Origin: Mesotaenium endlicherianum | Taxonomy: Eukaryota > Streptophyta > Zygnematophyceae > Zygnematales > Mesotaeniaceae | Direction of reading: 5' to 3' | Assembly: GCA_009602735.1 (NCBI GenBank) | Contig: WELA01003881.1 | Coordinates: 25,148-89,147 of the forward strand | DNA length: 64,000 nucleotides | Shown here: one piece after another, positions 49,054-64,000 of the stretch | Position numbering within the stretch: the first letter of the stretch is position 1 | How the letters are laid out: the number at the start of each line of letters is the position of its first letter | Program-made: the position numbers and the translations under genes | The notes under the pieces: generated by a model | What the model was told of the DNA's origin: nothing | The model's database searches: none | What the model saw: only the letters and a program-made list of their open reading frames with translations

Positions 49054-50350
49054 ATGCCCCCACCCTCGTATGGCAATGGTTACCAGTTTGCCTCGGATGA
49101 GCAGGCAAGCGATAGCTACTTGTTTAAGATGGTCTTGATTGGAGATTCGGGCGTTGGCAAGACCAATCTTGCTTCCCGTTATGCTCATAACGAGTTTCAT
49201 ACCGATTCGAAAGCAACCATAGGTGTCGAATTTAGGTCTAAGACACTTGAGATAGACAATAAGGAAATTAAGGCCCAAATTTGGGATACATCTGGGCAGG
49301 AACGCTACAGAGCTGTCACAAGCGTGTATTACCGTGGTGCAGTGGGTGCATTATTGGTGTACGATATTAGCAGGAGGGCCACCTTTGAAAATGTTTCCCA
49401 GTGGCTCAGAGAGATCCGTTGTAAGTGGTCACTTAAGGTCTCACCAATGAAAAACAAAAAAAATGGCAGAAGTTTATGCTGGAGACTTCCAATGACTGTT
49501 GGCGAGACCTTACTGATTTTCTTGTGCCGTTTGGTAGCCATGTGAGCCAAGTGTCTAGTTAAGGGCTAAGACAGTTGTGCTTATTTTGGCTGATTCAGTG
49601 GTTGCATGGAAAGGGCTTCAAAGTTTTCAGTCAAACGACGGTGTTGCGCTGAAATACGGACAAGAAGTTTAGAATGGTTCAACACTGTACATTTTTGTAC
49701 CCAAAAAATATGGAGTATGTCTACTGAATTTTTCATTCTTCAAAACGTAGGGCATGCCCTTCTTAGGCTGATTGAGGAATGCACGATCTGAAACATGAGG
49801 TTCCTTTTTTTTCAACTGAATTAGTCCATGCTCTGGGGGAATCTGATGCAGGTCAAGGTGATAGTAACCTGGTTGTCATGTTGGTCGGCAACAAGACTGA
49901 CCTAGCCCACCTGCGAGCCGTCTCTACTGAGGCTGGCAAGGAGCTTGCAGAGAAGGAAGGGATGTTCTTCATGGAGACATCAGCTCTAGATGCAACAAAC
50001 GTCGACGAAGCATTTGAGACGGTCATTGCTGAGATCTACCACAGCGTCAGCAAGCGGGTACCTTTGGGAGGTATGGCAGAGTCCAGAGTCTTCTGATCCT
50101 ATTTTCATTCCTATCTCTGTTCCTAAGCTGTGTAAGCCACACCCTACGAACTAAGGAGAAATTGAAGGCATATTTCTTTGCTGATGTGCTTCACCAGTGT
50201 TTTTATTCCTCCATATGGCTAAACACTATTGCTGTCTATGCAGACGATCTGGATAACCCTTTGAACCTGAAGCGGGGTAAGCGACTTCTAATGCCTACAG
50301 GAAATGACCCAACGGTCAAGCCTGCCAGCTCTTCGTGCTGTTCGTCATAA
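49054..50350 (+). CDS. Rab GTPase, RabA/Rab11 type
   Basis: Small GTPase of the trans-Golgi/recycling-endosome route. Three exons: 49054-49420, 49852-50070 and 50244-50350, all in phase, 693 bases (230 residues). G boxes: GDSGVGKT (G1), ATIGVEF (G2), [11 protein letters not shown] (G3), VGNKTDL (G4) and ETSAL (G5). RabA/Rab11 signature: [34 protein letters not shown] and HLRAV. It ends CCSS, giving two Cys for geranylgeranylation. G3 has Ser where nearly all Rabs have Ala (DTAGQE). The 5' Met is the only sensible start, 26 residues before the G1 box, and no upstream exon is needed. Confidence 0.95.
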
Positions 50351-52492
50351 TACTCGGGAAGGCAGAATGTTCATATATTTATGGCATGATTTCTTGGAAG
50401 GGGTTTTACCTGTCAGTACAAATTGACATTAGCTCTTTAGATGATTACCACCACACCTCCAATGTATAGCAAAACGCGTGTGAAGTGCAGTTTGGACTTA
50501 CCTTGGGGCATTGTTTCATAGGTAGCCCACATACACCTGCTGTAGGTTTGTAAGCTTTGTGTGAGCAGAGTATCTGAGTGCTCTACACCAAATAAACTAT
50601 GGGCAGTTCTTTCATGCTCCAGCTTTTCACTTCTGTTTACCAGCTTAGTTCACAAGGTCGCGTGGCAGTGTTGACTGAGCACGCTCTTAGAGCTGCAGTC
50701 AACTTTTCGGAACTTCAAGTTCCTTCACATTCTCTTTGAGATGAGTTCTACTCCCAAGTTGGTGACTAGATCTTGTTAGAAAATGAATATGAGCCGTTTG
50801 CAAAGGGAAGGCTTTCAATTGTAGGAATCACAATGGTATGTTTTGAAGCAAGTTGTTTCCACTTTTTGCGACCCAGTCATGCTTTGAAAATGTAGCTAAC
50901 AGGAGGCACCATAAGCTCTATATATAGCCAAAGCATTTTGAAGAGCCAACTACTACTTTCATTCGTACAAGTCACGCAGAAAGGTGAATCACTCACTTTA
51001 TTTGAGCAATTTGGTCACATATGGATGTCATGATTTGCTAGCTTGTAGACGATATAACCATGTCAACATTTGAAGAGTGTGAGATCAACCTTAGGTTAAA
51101 CTAAAACCGCAACATTGCATTGCTGTATATATAGTTGACTTACTCTTTATGAATCTGCAAGTTATAGAACTCCGGGGAATCGAGAAAGCTTCCCAATGCG
51201 ACTAGTTTTTCTTTATTTGGTTGGTTACTTTGTGATATATTTGCATTTTAATGAGAAGTACCTCTTTGCCCTCAGCGCGACTACTTGAGGCCACACCTCG
51301 CTCTAACAATGCACCGCGGCCCTCCTGAAGGCCTCAATTTGGCATTCTTGTAATATCTTGCAACTTCTATCTCCTTTGTTCAAAAGTATACCTACGGCCC
51401 TTAAGAGCAATTTGCCATAGCAATACTTCACCAAAAAGCACATCGAAAGTAGTCGTTGGAAACTTCCTACAACAACAAGTCTTCGTTCAAAGCTTTTTCT
51501 TGCGCGTATTGCTACATTGTGATTGGTTTCAGCATTTGTTAGCCCAACAGGGTGCTTGCTCCTAAAGTTCACTTTGGTGTATGTATTAAGTATGCCCTAA
51601 AATACTTCTACGTGCTAATCTGCGGGCATGCTCTAGTATTCAGGAACAAAAAATGCCTCTAGCATCTACCTAATGGCAAATTGTAAGTTCACAGTTAATA
51701 AAGGTGACACTTTTTTTCTTCTGTACTTTCAGAATCAATTGGTAGCCTTGTGAAGGGCAATCCACCCTCTCTCAGGCCAATTTTTCAATCACTTGTAGAC
51801 TTATCTCATAATGAGCTTACTATCCTTGCGAGGACTACTCTAAGAAGGTCACACCGTGTGCTCTTTGTGGTCTTTCAGGCCGGGCTTCATTGTTCCCTTT
51901 TCCCAATTTTCAAATTTGAGATGCCCGCTTTAATTAGTTTACATTCTCTAATAAAATATTGCAACGCTTGCTCCCTTTTTTGGCCATTTATATTTGTATA
52001 TCAAAACTTTTGCGCATGCCTTCATCATTGCAACAAAGCTTATTAAAGCACTCTTACTAACTTGTCATTTATTGCTTAGGCACGCACAACCTCCTTATGC
52101 ACAACATGGATACACGTGCACATGTCTTTGGTGCCATGCATGCATTTCTGCAGCCGCATTAAAGTCATGCGCATGGACGTTGCAATGACATCATGTTTTC
52201 TGCATGGACAAACATATCATCATCCCCTGCTGCTTTTAAGGCCCTGATCATAGTAGACAAGGGAAAACTGAAGCATGAAAATATTGGAAGCATCAGAATG
52301 ACTCAAATGACATATTCCAACAGACAAGATCAGGGCATATCAGATCCTATTACAAGTACATCTGGATGCATACATTAAAGTTTACACTAGCCCTGAGAAA
52401 GCTTTCTATCAGAGGAGTCGATAGAGCAACTGAAAATGCTGTGGGTGACAAGGGCAGAATTGCCCAGCCAACCGGCATAGTACTAACATAGT
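50351..52492. other. Intergenic, tail-to-tail between Rab and PGM
   Basis: 2.1 kb, AT-rich, with only short frames and none recognised. It should contain both 3' UTRs; an AATAAA on the plus strand around 50590 is a candidate polyadenylation signal for the Rab gene. Confidence 0.6.
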
Positions 52493-57546
<5,054 letters not shown>

Positions 57547-58429
57547 GGCGTCCAACTCAGGGTGAAGTAAAAGAAGAGAGATGCAGATTCAGTTATAACT
57601 GAATTGCTCTTTCAATCAAGTTTCTCACAGCTCCATGCAGTCTCCGAGCAAGACTATATTCGTAGGAAGCTCGTTTGGAAGAAATAAGGAGATCGAATTC
57701 GATCAAGAAGCGTCATCTCGATTTGCCCAGTTGGTGGTCAGGGGCCATTCCGGGCAGACAACCACGCTTCTAAGCCGACGATTGGGTGTCGTGTTCAGCA
57801 AACACTCCTGTCAAATACCTCATATTTTTTCATATATACTATCAGTGCACACAATAGTACTATAAAAATTAAGAGCTGGGTAAATTTTATCCATTCTCAT
57901 AGAGGTAAAATAATGGATCTTAACCCGGGGCTTGACCGCATTGCCTTGACCAGTGAGGAACACGCGTCAATATTAGCATCTCCATATGACATAAATCTGC
58001 CTCAAAATTTGCCAAGTGGATTGCTCTCGAGGTTAATTGGCAGTTACAATGTCATATACCGCAATATATTGGCTATTTGCTCCATTCACTCGAATTACTC
58101 CGGATGGCTCCGGCCTGCCCCCCCCTACACCGTCTTTGCTCCGGCCAGGCCGAAGCGGACAGTAGCGGATCGAGCATCCAGGGTGACCCAGGCCCTAGGG
58201 TTATCGATTAGAACGAATAAAGCCGAAATCGACAACACAGTGTCATATAAACATTCTACTTCGTCGGGTTTCGGGATGTAAGACGATATCTGGCATGAAG
58301 CGCTTAGCTTGGCTTAACTGAGTGGTTTAATTGCATGAGTTCGATGAAATTTGATGCTATTGCTAGCACGGCCGGGCTGCCTCACTGATTGCGTCACCCT
58401 CCTAAATTGTTGGAATCTCATCTAACCAT
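57547..58429. promoter_or_regulatory. Divergent promoter region, PGM / TrmL-like
   Basis: Lies between two head-to-head genes. Two plus-strand frames (57635-57865 and 57913-58281, 76 and 122 residues) lie inside; neither has a recognised motif. The second keeps an open frame through fairly GC-rich sequence, so a small unknown gene or a fragment is possible but unsupported. Confidence 0.45.
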
Positions 58430-60937
58430 ATGGTTTCTCTAGGATTAAGCGCTGGGTTTCAGTGCAGAACATTTCTTTCTTCAATATCTTGTGCGAACTT
58501 GAAAGCGAGTGCGAGACATAGCTTACAGGTGCCGAGCACCTGCAGTAGCTTCAGTCGAAATTGTAGCAGGAGTGGTGGTTTGGGTCCTTTTAATTTGAAG
58601 ACAAGTTCTGGGAGGATTATTGGATGGACACAACACAATTGTAACTTCAGAGGTAGGCAGGGCTTAGCTTGAAGACTCCTGTAGGCAGCTCATACTGTCT
58701 ACTAAGTCGGTCATGGCTCATTCTTCTCATTGGCACTGTATCGTCCCAGATGTTAAGGAACAGCCTGATACTTCGAGCGGTCCAGATTTCCTGGTGGAAT
58801 ACCGACGAATGCTGGTTATGTTGACCTTTAACCTTATAGTGGTGAATGTGGAGGATTAAGCAGTTTCAGCGGAAGGCAGGCAGCAGGATGGCCATTCCTC
58901 TGAGGTTCCAGACTCGCGGGAGTATGAAGTAAAGACTTGGACAGTAGGAGATGTTGATGCTGCGGCACGCGCGAGGCGACAGCGGAATGTGAACGTTGTC
59001 CTGGTTTCTCCTCTGGTTAGGATTCTTCCTTCTCACTGCATGAGCAATCTCTGTTTTCGGGCTTAAGGCATGTGTTGGCCCAAGGAGATTACTTGGACAT
59101 AGGCAATTTATCAACTTTCAGTCATGTAAGACCTACGTCAGAGATTCCCTACACGTCGTTTCACTTGCCTCTGTTCATTCCAATGTTCACTTGGTAGTAA
59201 AAGATCGTGTTGGTGTTGACTGCAGTCGTCGCGACGATAAACCTGTGCTGTCTTGCACTTGTACATACAAAGTGCTCTGAGTGTGCATGCTCCATTGTCT
59301 CCTTTTAGTGCTTGACCAAGTCTTCACTACGAATATGGTCAAAGAAGATAGCGTTAGAACGCAAACTCGTTACCCCAACCCCTACTCCTCTACCTTCTCT
59401 CCAGGTGCAAAACCTTAAAACAGCTAGGGAACGTTTGCTGTCATTTGAACATGCCCTAGTTATTGATGAGCTCTGTTTGCTGGCTGTAGTTGTTTTGAGA
59501 TAGATGTGCAGTTACTATCGCCATATTTCATCAAGCACTCTTTGACTGCCTGACTTACCTGCTGAGTGGTGTGCTACTATGAACAGGTTGTTCTAAAAAT
59601 ATATGTTTGGTTATGTAGTTGGGGCTAAGACACCTGTCGGGGCTTGAGGAAATTCAGATACCCGGCAATGTGGGCTCCATAGCACGAACATGTGCGGCCA
59701 CCTGTGTGGGCCTTCATCTTGTGCAGGTCTGTGCACATTCCCTTGGCCTTTACTGACAGCTGCTTGAAATTGTGAAGAAGCGGGGTTCTATACTCTACAC
59801 ATGCTGTAAAGCTGCTAGAAATTCAGCATGCCCATCAATGCAGACACATCCATATTATGCAAAATCATCTGAGGTGCTGGAGGCCTCGACATGTTCTGCT
59901 GAACCTTTTTTTTGGAAAAAATCAAATCTGTGTGTGGTGGGTGCAGCCATTGGGTTTCCAGATTGACGACGCGAAATTGAAGCGAGCAGGCCTTGACTAC
60001 TGGCCGTAAGTGCACTCCCATCTGTTACTATTGGACTTTTAGCACCTGGTCAACAATGACAAAGATTCAAGGTTTACCGTGTAGTACATTCTTGGGTTGT
60101 GTCTTGCAGGCATGTTGTGGTGAAGGTGCATGAGTCTTGGGAGCAATTCGTGGACTACTTCTTGGAACAGGTAAGAGGGTAGCTCACGTATTCTGTCCTT
60201 GAAGAATGCTGAAGAAGTGCATGGCACTGCGCACAAGGATCAGTCTGCACTTGCTGGAAGGTTCAGAGAGCTGCTGTACAGTCACGTAGTATATCACACG
60301 GTATGAACTGGTGGACATGGCGGATCAGACAGTTGGATGGGAAATTGCTGGCATGTAGAAGAAGAAAAGACGTGCTCATTTTTGATCTGTTATCTTCGGT
60401 TGATTTCAGGAGGAACCGAAGCGTCTAGTGGGATACAGCAAACGAGGCAGCTCGCCTTATACAGTATGCACGGCACTCCTCCCTGCTCGTCTGGCGTCCC
60501 TATAGGTTGCAATGCCTCTTGCAAGCACTCTATTTTGGGCTGTAGTTCAACATAGAGTACCACACTTGGCAGGCCTCATGGTGATTGACTGTTCAAAAGC
60601 GTGACTGTACCTGACTTCCATGTAGGCAGCTCCACTACTGTTAAATACTCATGTTTTGGAAGATGTTATAAGTACATGGTGTTGGTTGTGCGTGCAGGAG
60701 ATTGCGTATGCATCAGGTGATTGGCTGGTGTTCGGTTCAGAAACTACCGGGTTGCCAGCAGATGCTATTGCAAGATGCCTGAGCCCAACTCAAGGTGGAG
60801 GGTTAGCTCGTATACCAATAAATGAAAGTTTTGTCCGCTCCTTGAATCTTTCAGTGTCAGTTGGAATAGGTCTCTATGAAGCTATTCGACAACTGGACCC
60901 CCTGGATACTGAGATTGGAAAGTATACTGAAAATTAA
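58430..60937 (+). CDS. TrmL-type tRNA (cytidine/uridine-34 2'-O)-methyltransferase, probably organellar
   Basis: SPOUT methylase that modifies the wobble ribose of tRNA-Leu in bacteria; plants have a nuclear-encoded organellar version. Five exons join in phase to the stop: 59658-59726, 59947-60005, 60110-60170, 60410-60463 and 60698-60937, giving 160 residues, close to the bacterial length (~157). Motifs: [67 protein letters not shown] and [17 protein letters not shown] likely first exon, 58430-58652, is rich in Ser/Arg and poor in acidic residues, as in plastid or mitochondrial transit peptides. At least one exon between 58653 and 59657, carrying the first beta strand before IPGN, must exist but was not identified, because the first exon ends in phase 1 and the next placed one starts in phase 0. 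Confidence 0.85.
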
Positions 60938-62040
60938 GTTACCGTTGTTATTAATTGTCCCTGAAGTATATGTGTTCACTTGTGCATGAGCTCGAGCTAG
61001 ACATACCAGCTCCTGTTATTTTTGTGATATTGTCTGCACATGGCTTACTATGTTCACTAGGGCAAGGTGAAGAGGGTTCTTTAATCTGGTGATAACTACT
61101 GGTGAGGTATTTCTTTTTTTGTCACATTTTTTCTAGTCATTATTGTGGTTCTTGACTAATGAATCTATCCCTGTCACATCAAGGGTACTCTAGTTTAAAT
61201 TTCTATGTTGTTGACTAGGATTGGGGCACGCAGGCACCTCTATTTCACTATGTTTGGTGTGCGTGTGCTTCATACGTGAAGCAGATTGCTATACCTAGTG
61301 TATAGTGTATGTCTTCCTTCTTCAGAGGTAGTGCTATATTGTGTGAAGAATGTCAAAGCACTCACAATCTCTAGCCAGGTCCGAAGACAGACATGGTCAT
61401 GGGATGGAGATACACATACAATGTACCCAATATATGCATGTTCACTTTCTTTTACCAACCCCAGAAAGGGTGATGCGAAGACGATAAGAAGTGCAAGTAA
61501 AACCAACCGACAAGCAAGTGAAAGGGAAGCCAAGAAGTTCTCATAGTACACTTTCTTGGTTCTGCCCCATAAAAAACATGTAGCTGGCTTACAATAAGCA
61601 GAACGCTCAAGGACGAAGCATGACATGCGCACCAAGAGAGAGGCATTGGGCAATAAGAGTAACCACAAAGGATGTAAATACATATGCAGGTGAGGAAACT
61701 TGTTAGGGACGTGTTCACTTGTTCATATTCTAGCTCCTGCATGTACAAGGATGGAGCTCATCTTGATGTATTGAGGTTCTAAAGAGTGAGTCATCATGAT
61801 GTTGCATAGAGAAACACTTACCCCCCTTGTAAATCCAACTCCCCCACAACCGCCTACAGATAATTTGCACATATTCCACGTACAGCGAGGGCCATGGGCA
61901 GCATCCTTTGTGACTGGTCAGCACATACTAAGCGGGATGGCAGTAGGATGATTTGTAAAGCTGATGGTTAGGAGTTTGGTTCCAGTAACATTCTTCAACT
62001 TGCAAGCACTAGCCCATGTGGGTGGCAACAGAATAGTAAC
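60938..62040. other. Intergenic, tail-to-tail between TrmL-like and COX7a-like
   Basis: No gene seen. AT-rich, with small frames on both strands, the largest 61270-61683 (minus), without recognised motif or splice support. Both 3' UTRs fall here. Confidence 0.6.
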
Positions 62041-62585
62041 TTATGCCTTCTTCCCAACGCCATGGGATAAATTCCACACCCCCCTTCCCTGCAGCAGAGA
62101 GCCGGGAAGTTCAGCATAAGTGCTCTGAGCAAGTGAGAACATCCATGGATGGTTCATATCGCATACTTCAATCTACTCCACTATGTAGAGTAAGTTTCAT
62201 AGCCTTAACCATGCTGTGTCAAGTTAATGCATGTCCTACTTTGAGTGCCACATGGGGGAGAGCATGTATGGCGCTAGGAAAAAGGACGAAAACATACTAA
62301 CTATAGTCGCATCCCTTCGGCCCACGGTCAAGATTGAACAAGAGTCACTTTGCTCTACGTTTGATGTCATTCGCATGGCTGAATAGGTATTAAACATGAT
62401 CATAGCCATACTATGTTACAAGGGGGAGGTTCACTTACAATGAGAAAAGCCCCTGCAGCAACCAACACTCCCGGTACGATCACGGATGTGATACGATCAC
62501 CAGGAGCTTTCAAGTGCACAAGATTCCTAGCCGACTGGAAAAATCTTTGTTTCTCAAGGATAGTCTTGGTTGCTTCGTCCGCCAT
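62041..62585 (-). CDS. Cytochrome c oxidase subunit 7a-like protein
   Basis: Small inner-membrane subunit of respiratory complex IV. Two exons, 62585-62439 and 62088-62041, join in phase after a GTAAGT donor and a TGCAG acceptor to give 64 residues. The plant COX7a pattern is clear: ILEKQRFFQSARNLVHLKAP, then DRITSVIVPGVLVAAGAFLI (the single membrane helix), then GRGVWNLSHGVGKK at the end. The start chosen is the Met of MADEATKT; an upstream in-frame Met at 62705 would add 40 residues of non-conserved, hydrophobic sequence and is less likely. Confidence 0.9.
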
Positions 62586-64000
62586 TGTGACTGTCTTCGA
62601 AGAGAGTAGTGAATGACTAGCAAATAATTCACAAAAGAGTGCCAGAGGTCCTATTGGAATCGAAAGGAGTTTGAAGGGCCTATATAACGACCTGGGCCTC
62701 GTCAATTTTGACTTGCCATATACCGACGTTATGCAGCTTGCGACTGGTAGCTGGTGCGGCGTACCGAGAATGGCCGAAGGCCCCTAACGCATTACGCGTC
62801 ATCCAGGCGTCCGACACTGTCCGACACCGATTCATTGGGGCACAATATGATCATTTATACGAAGGGAGAAGCCATATGAACTACGATGCCCCTACCGACA
62901 TGGTAGTACTCGTACATGCAGGCCCCTGGTGCTGCCGAACGAAATTGCTTGCCACTGCTGTTGCACTATGGTAGACGTGAGATGCATGGGTACATTGATG
63001 CTTCAGAGGATGGCATGGCACCTTACGACAGTAAAGCGGAACATGCCGTGGGCTGCATAGAATGAGGGAAGATTTCCTCCAATGATTAGGGCAATGCACG
63101 AGATCTGGCCCACACCCAAGTCTACCGCCTGTTGAGGTCCATGAGTTTAAAAAAATGCCACACACAGATGGTCCACAATTGCCAACTCCAAAGCCAGTGC
63201 GGACAGAATGCAAAAGTGCCAAAACATCTCCAGAGACTTCACCGAGGTGAACCTCCATTGTCTTGGCTCGGAGAGGATAGAACGTGCATAATAATTCCAA
63301 ACACACCCGATTAAAGTCCTAGAAAACGGAATAATTGGTTGTGAGTCATGAAACATTTATATGGTCCTTCTACGAGTCAAAACACCACTTTAACCTACTT
63401 GATATGAGAAACACTAATGAAGTGCCGTCATCCAAAAGTATGTGTAGCTAAAAGTGACGTAGTGTGCACTGATTGACAACTTCTCAGCCACTATAATGCC
63501 TGTCCTCAATGCTCATAAGTCCCAGCTTGCCATTGCAAAGTGTCTTCTTGATTTGTGGTATCTGCAGGTCAAGACATGCATCTCCAAAAGTATGTCAGCC
63601 AGCACCAGAAAACATAGTCAACCGCAGGAAAGAGGGACCTTCACCAATGGGGTCTCCTCGAGCTGGAAGTGCACTACGAGGTATGCCAGTTCATTTCGAA
63701 GCCGATCAAATCCATAGCAGGAGCTGAATGATGAACATCCTCTTGGTACTGCAGGTAATACAGGGAGGTCTGTCAGTAAGTTTATTGCTTTTTAAAGAAC
63801 TATGTTCACTCCAGTATAAGTTGAAAGTAGGCAGGAGTATCTCCAGCACTGTTAAGCTACTCATTATTGTCCTTTCCAGCTGACGTCAGTTATTGCCATT
63901 TCTCTGGCAAATCCTCCATAAACTGGTATAGCACCTAGGGTAATTGTACCGCTAACACAAAAAAACAACACAGATTCGTCTCTCCCCCCCCCTCCCCCCC
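62586..64000. other. Terminal stretch, no supported gene
   Basis: It contains the COX7a-like promoter next to 62585. Frames at 62708-62974 (plus), 62881-63306 (minus) and 63496-63717 (plus) have no recognised motif. A segment at about 63570-63680 (plus) lies between a TGCAG and a GTATGC and could be an exon of an unseen gene. A CTGACGTCAG palindrome is at 63880-63889. The window ends in a C/T homopolymer tract (63979-64000), typical of a contig or gap edge. Confidence 0.5.

Noticed and set aside
58430-60937. Bacterial contamination as the source of the TrmL-like gene
   Set aside because: The gene is split by several in-phase GT-AG introns and lies head-to-head with a plant-type PGM.

Overview
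This window is nuclear DNA of a green-lineage eukaryote, most likely an alga. Its genes are split by many GT-AG introns. Several proteins are closest, from memory of the families, to plant versions: EMG1/NEP1, a SEC12/PHF1-type WD40 protein, a RabA/Rab11 GTPase, cytosolic phosphoglucomutase and a plant-type COX7a. I cannot name the species. I have run no database search; family calls rest on motifs and remembered family sequences.

Layout. (1) About 1-11 kb is a graveyard of mobile elements. It holds a probable LTR end on the minus strand, an orphan gag with a zinc knuckle (minus), a broken DDE-transposase-like gene with a RAG1/Transib-like layout (4873-6648, plus), an LTR/primer-binding-site junction (7343-7354, plus) and a frameshifted DIRS-type tyrosine-recombinase retrotransposon (7914-10708, plus). 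(2) 11.7-14.5 kb carries a complete seven-exon EMG1 gene (minus). (3) 17.06-43.72 kb is one very large minus-strand gene for DNA-PKcs, readable from its N-terminal HEAT region to the kinase and FATC end; it is markedly GC-rich and full of simple repeats. (4) 44.2-47.9 kb is a nine-exon SEC12/PHF1-like gene (plus), head-to-head with DNA-PKcs. (5) 49.05-50.35 kb is a three-exon Rab GTPase (plus). (6) 52.5-57.5 kb is a 17-exon phosphoglucomutase (minus). (7) 58.4-60.9 kb is a TrmL-type tRNA 2'-O-methyltransferase, probably organellar (plus). (8) 62.04-62.59 kb is a two-exon COX7a-like gene (minus). The last 1.4 kb has no gene I can support.

For EMG1, SEC12-like, Rab, phosphoglucomutase and COX7a I traced every exon junction by hand. 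The intron phases close into uninterrupted frames of 229, 410, 230, 581 and 64 residues, which supports the models. For DNA-PKcs I fixed the first two exons and start of the third, the last four exons, and many conserved blocks between; the remaining junctions are not resolved.

The genes are not a functional cluster: they are ordinary housekeeping genes (ribosome biogenesis, DNA repair, ER export, vesicle traffic, sugar metabolism, tRNA modification, respiration) next to a repeat-rich block. The two most unusual items are an apparently full-length plant-lineage DNA-PKcs and, about 10 kb from its 3' end, the relic of a RAG1-like DDE protein family.
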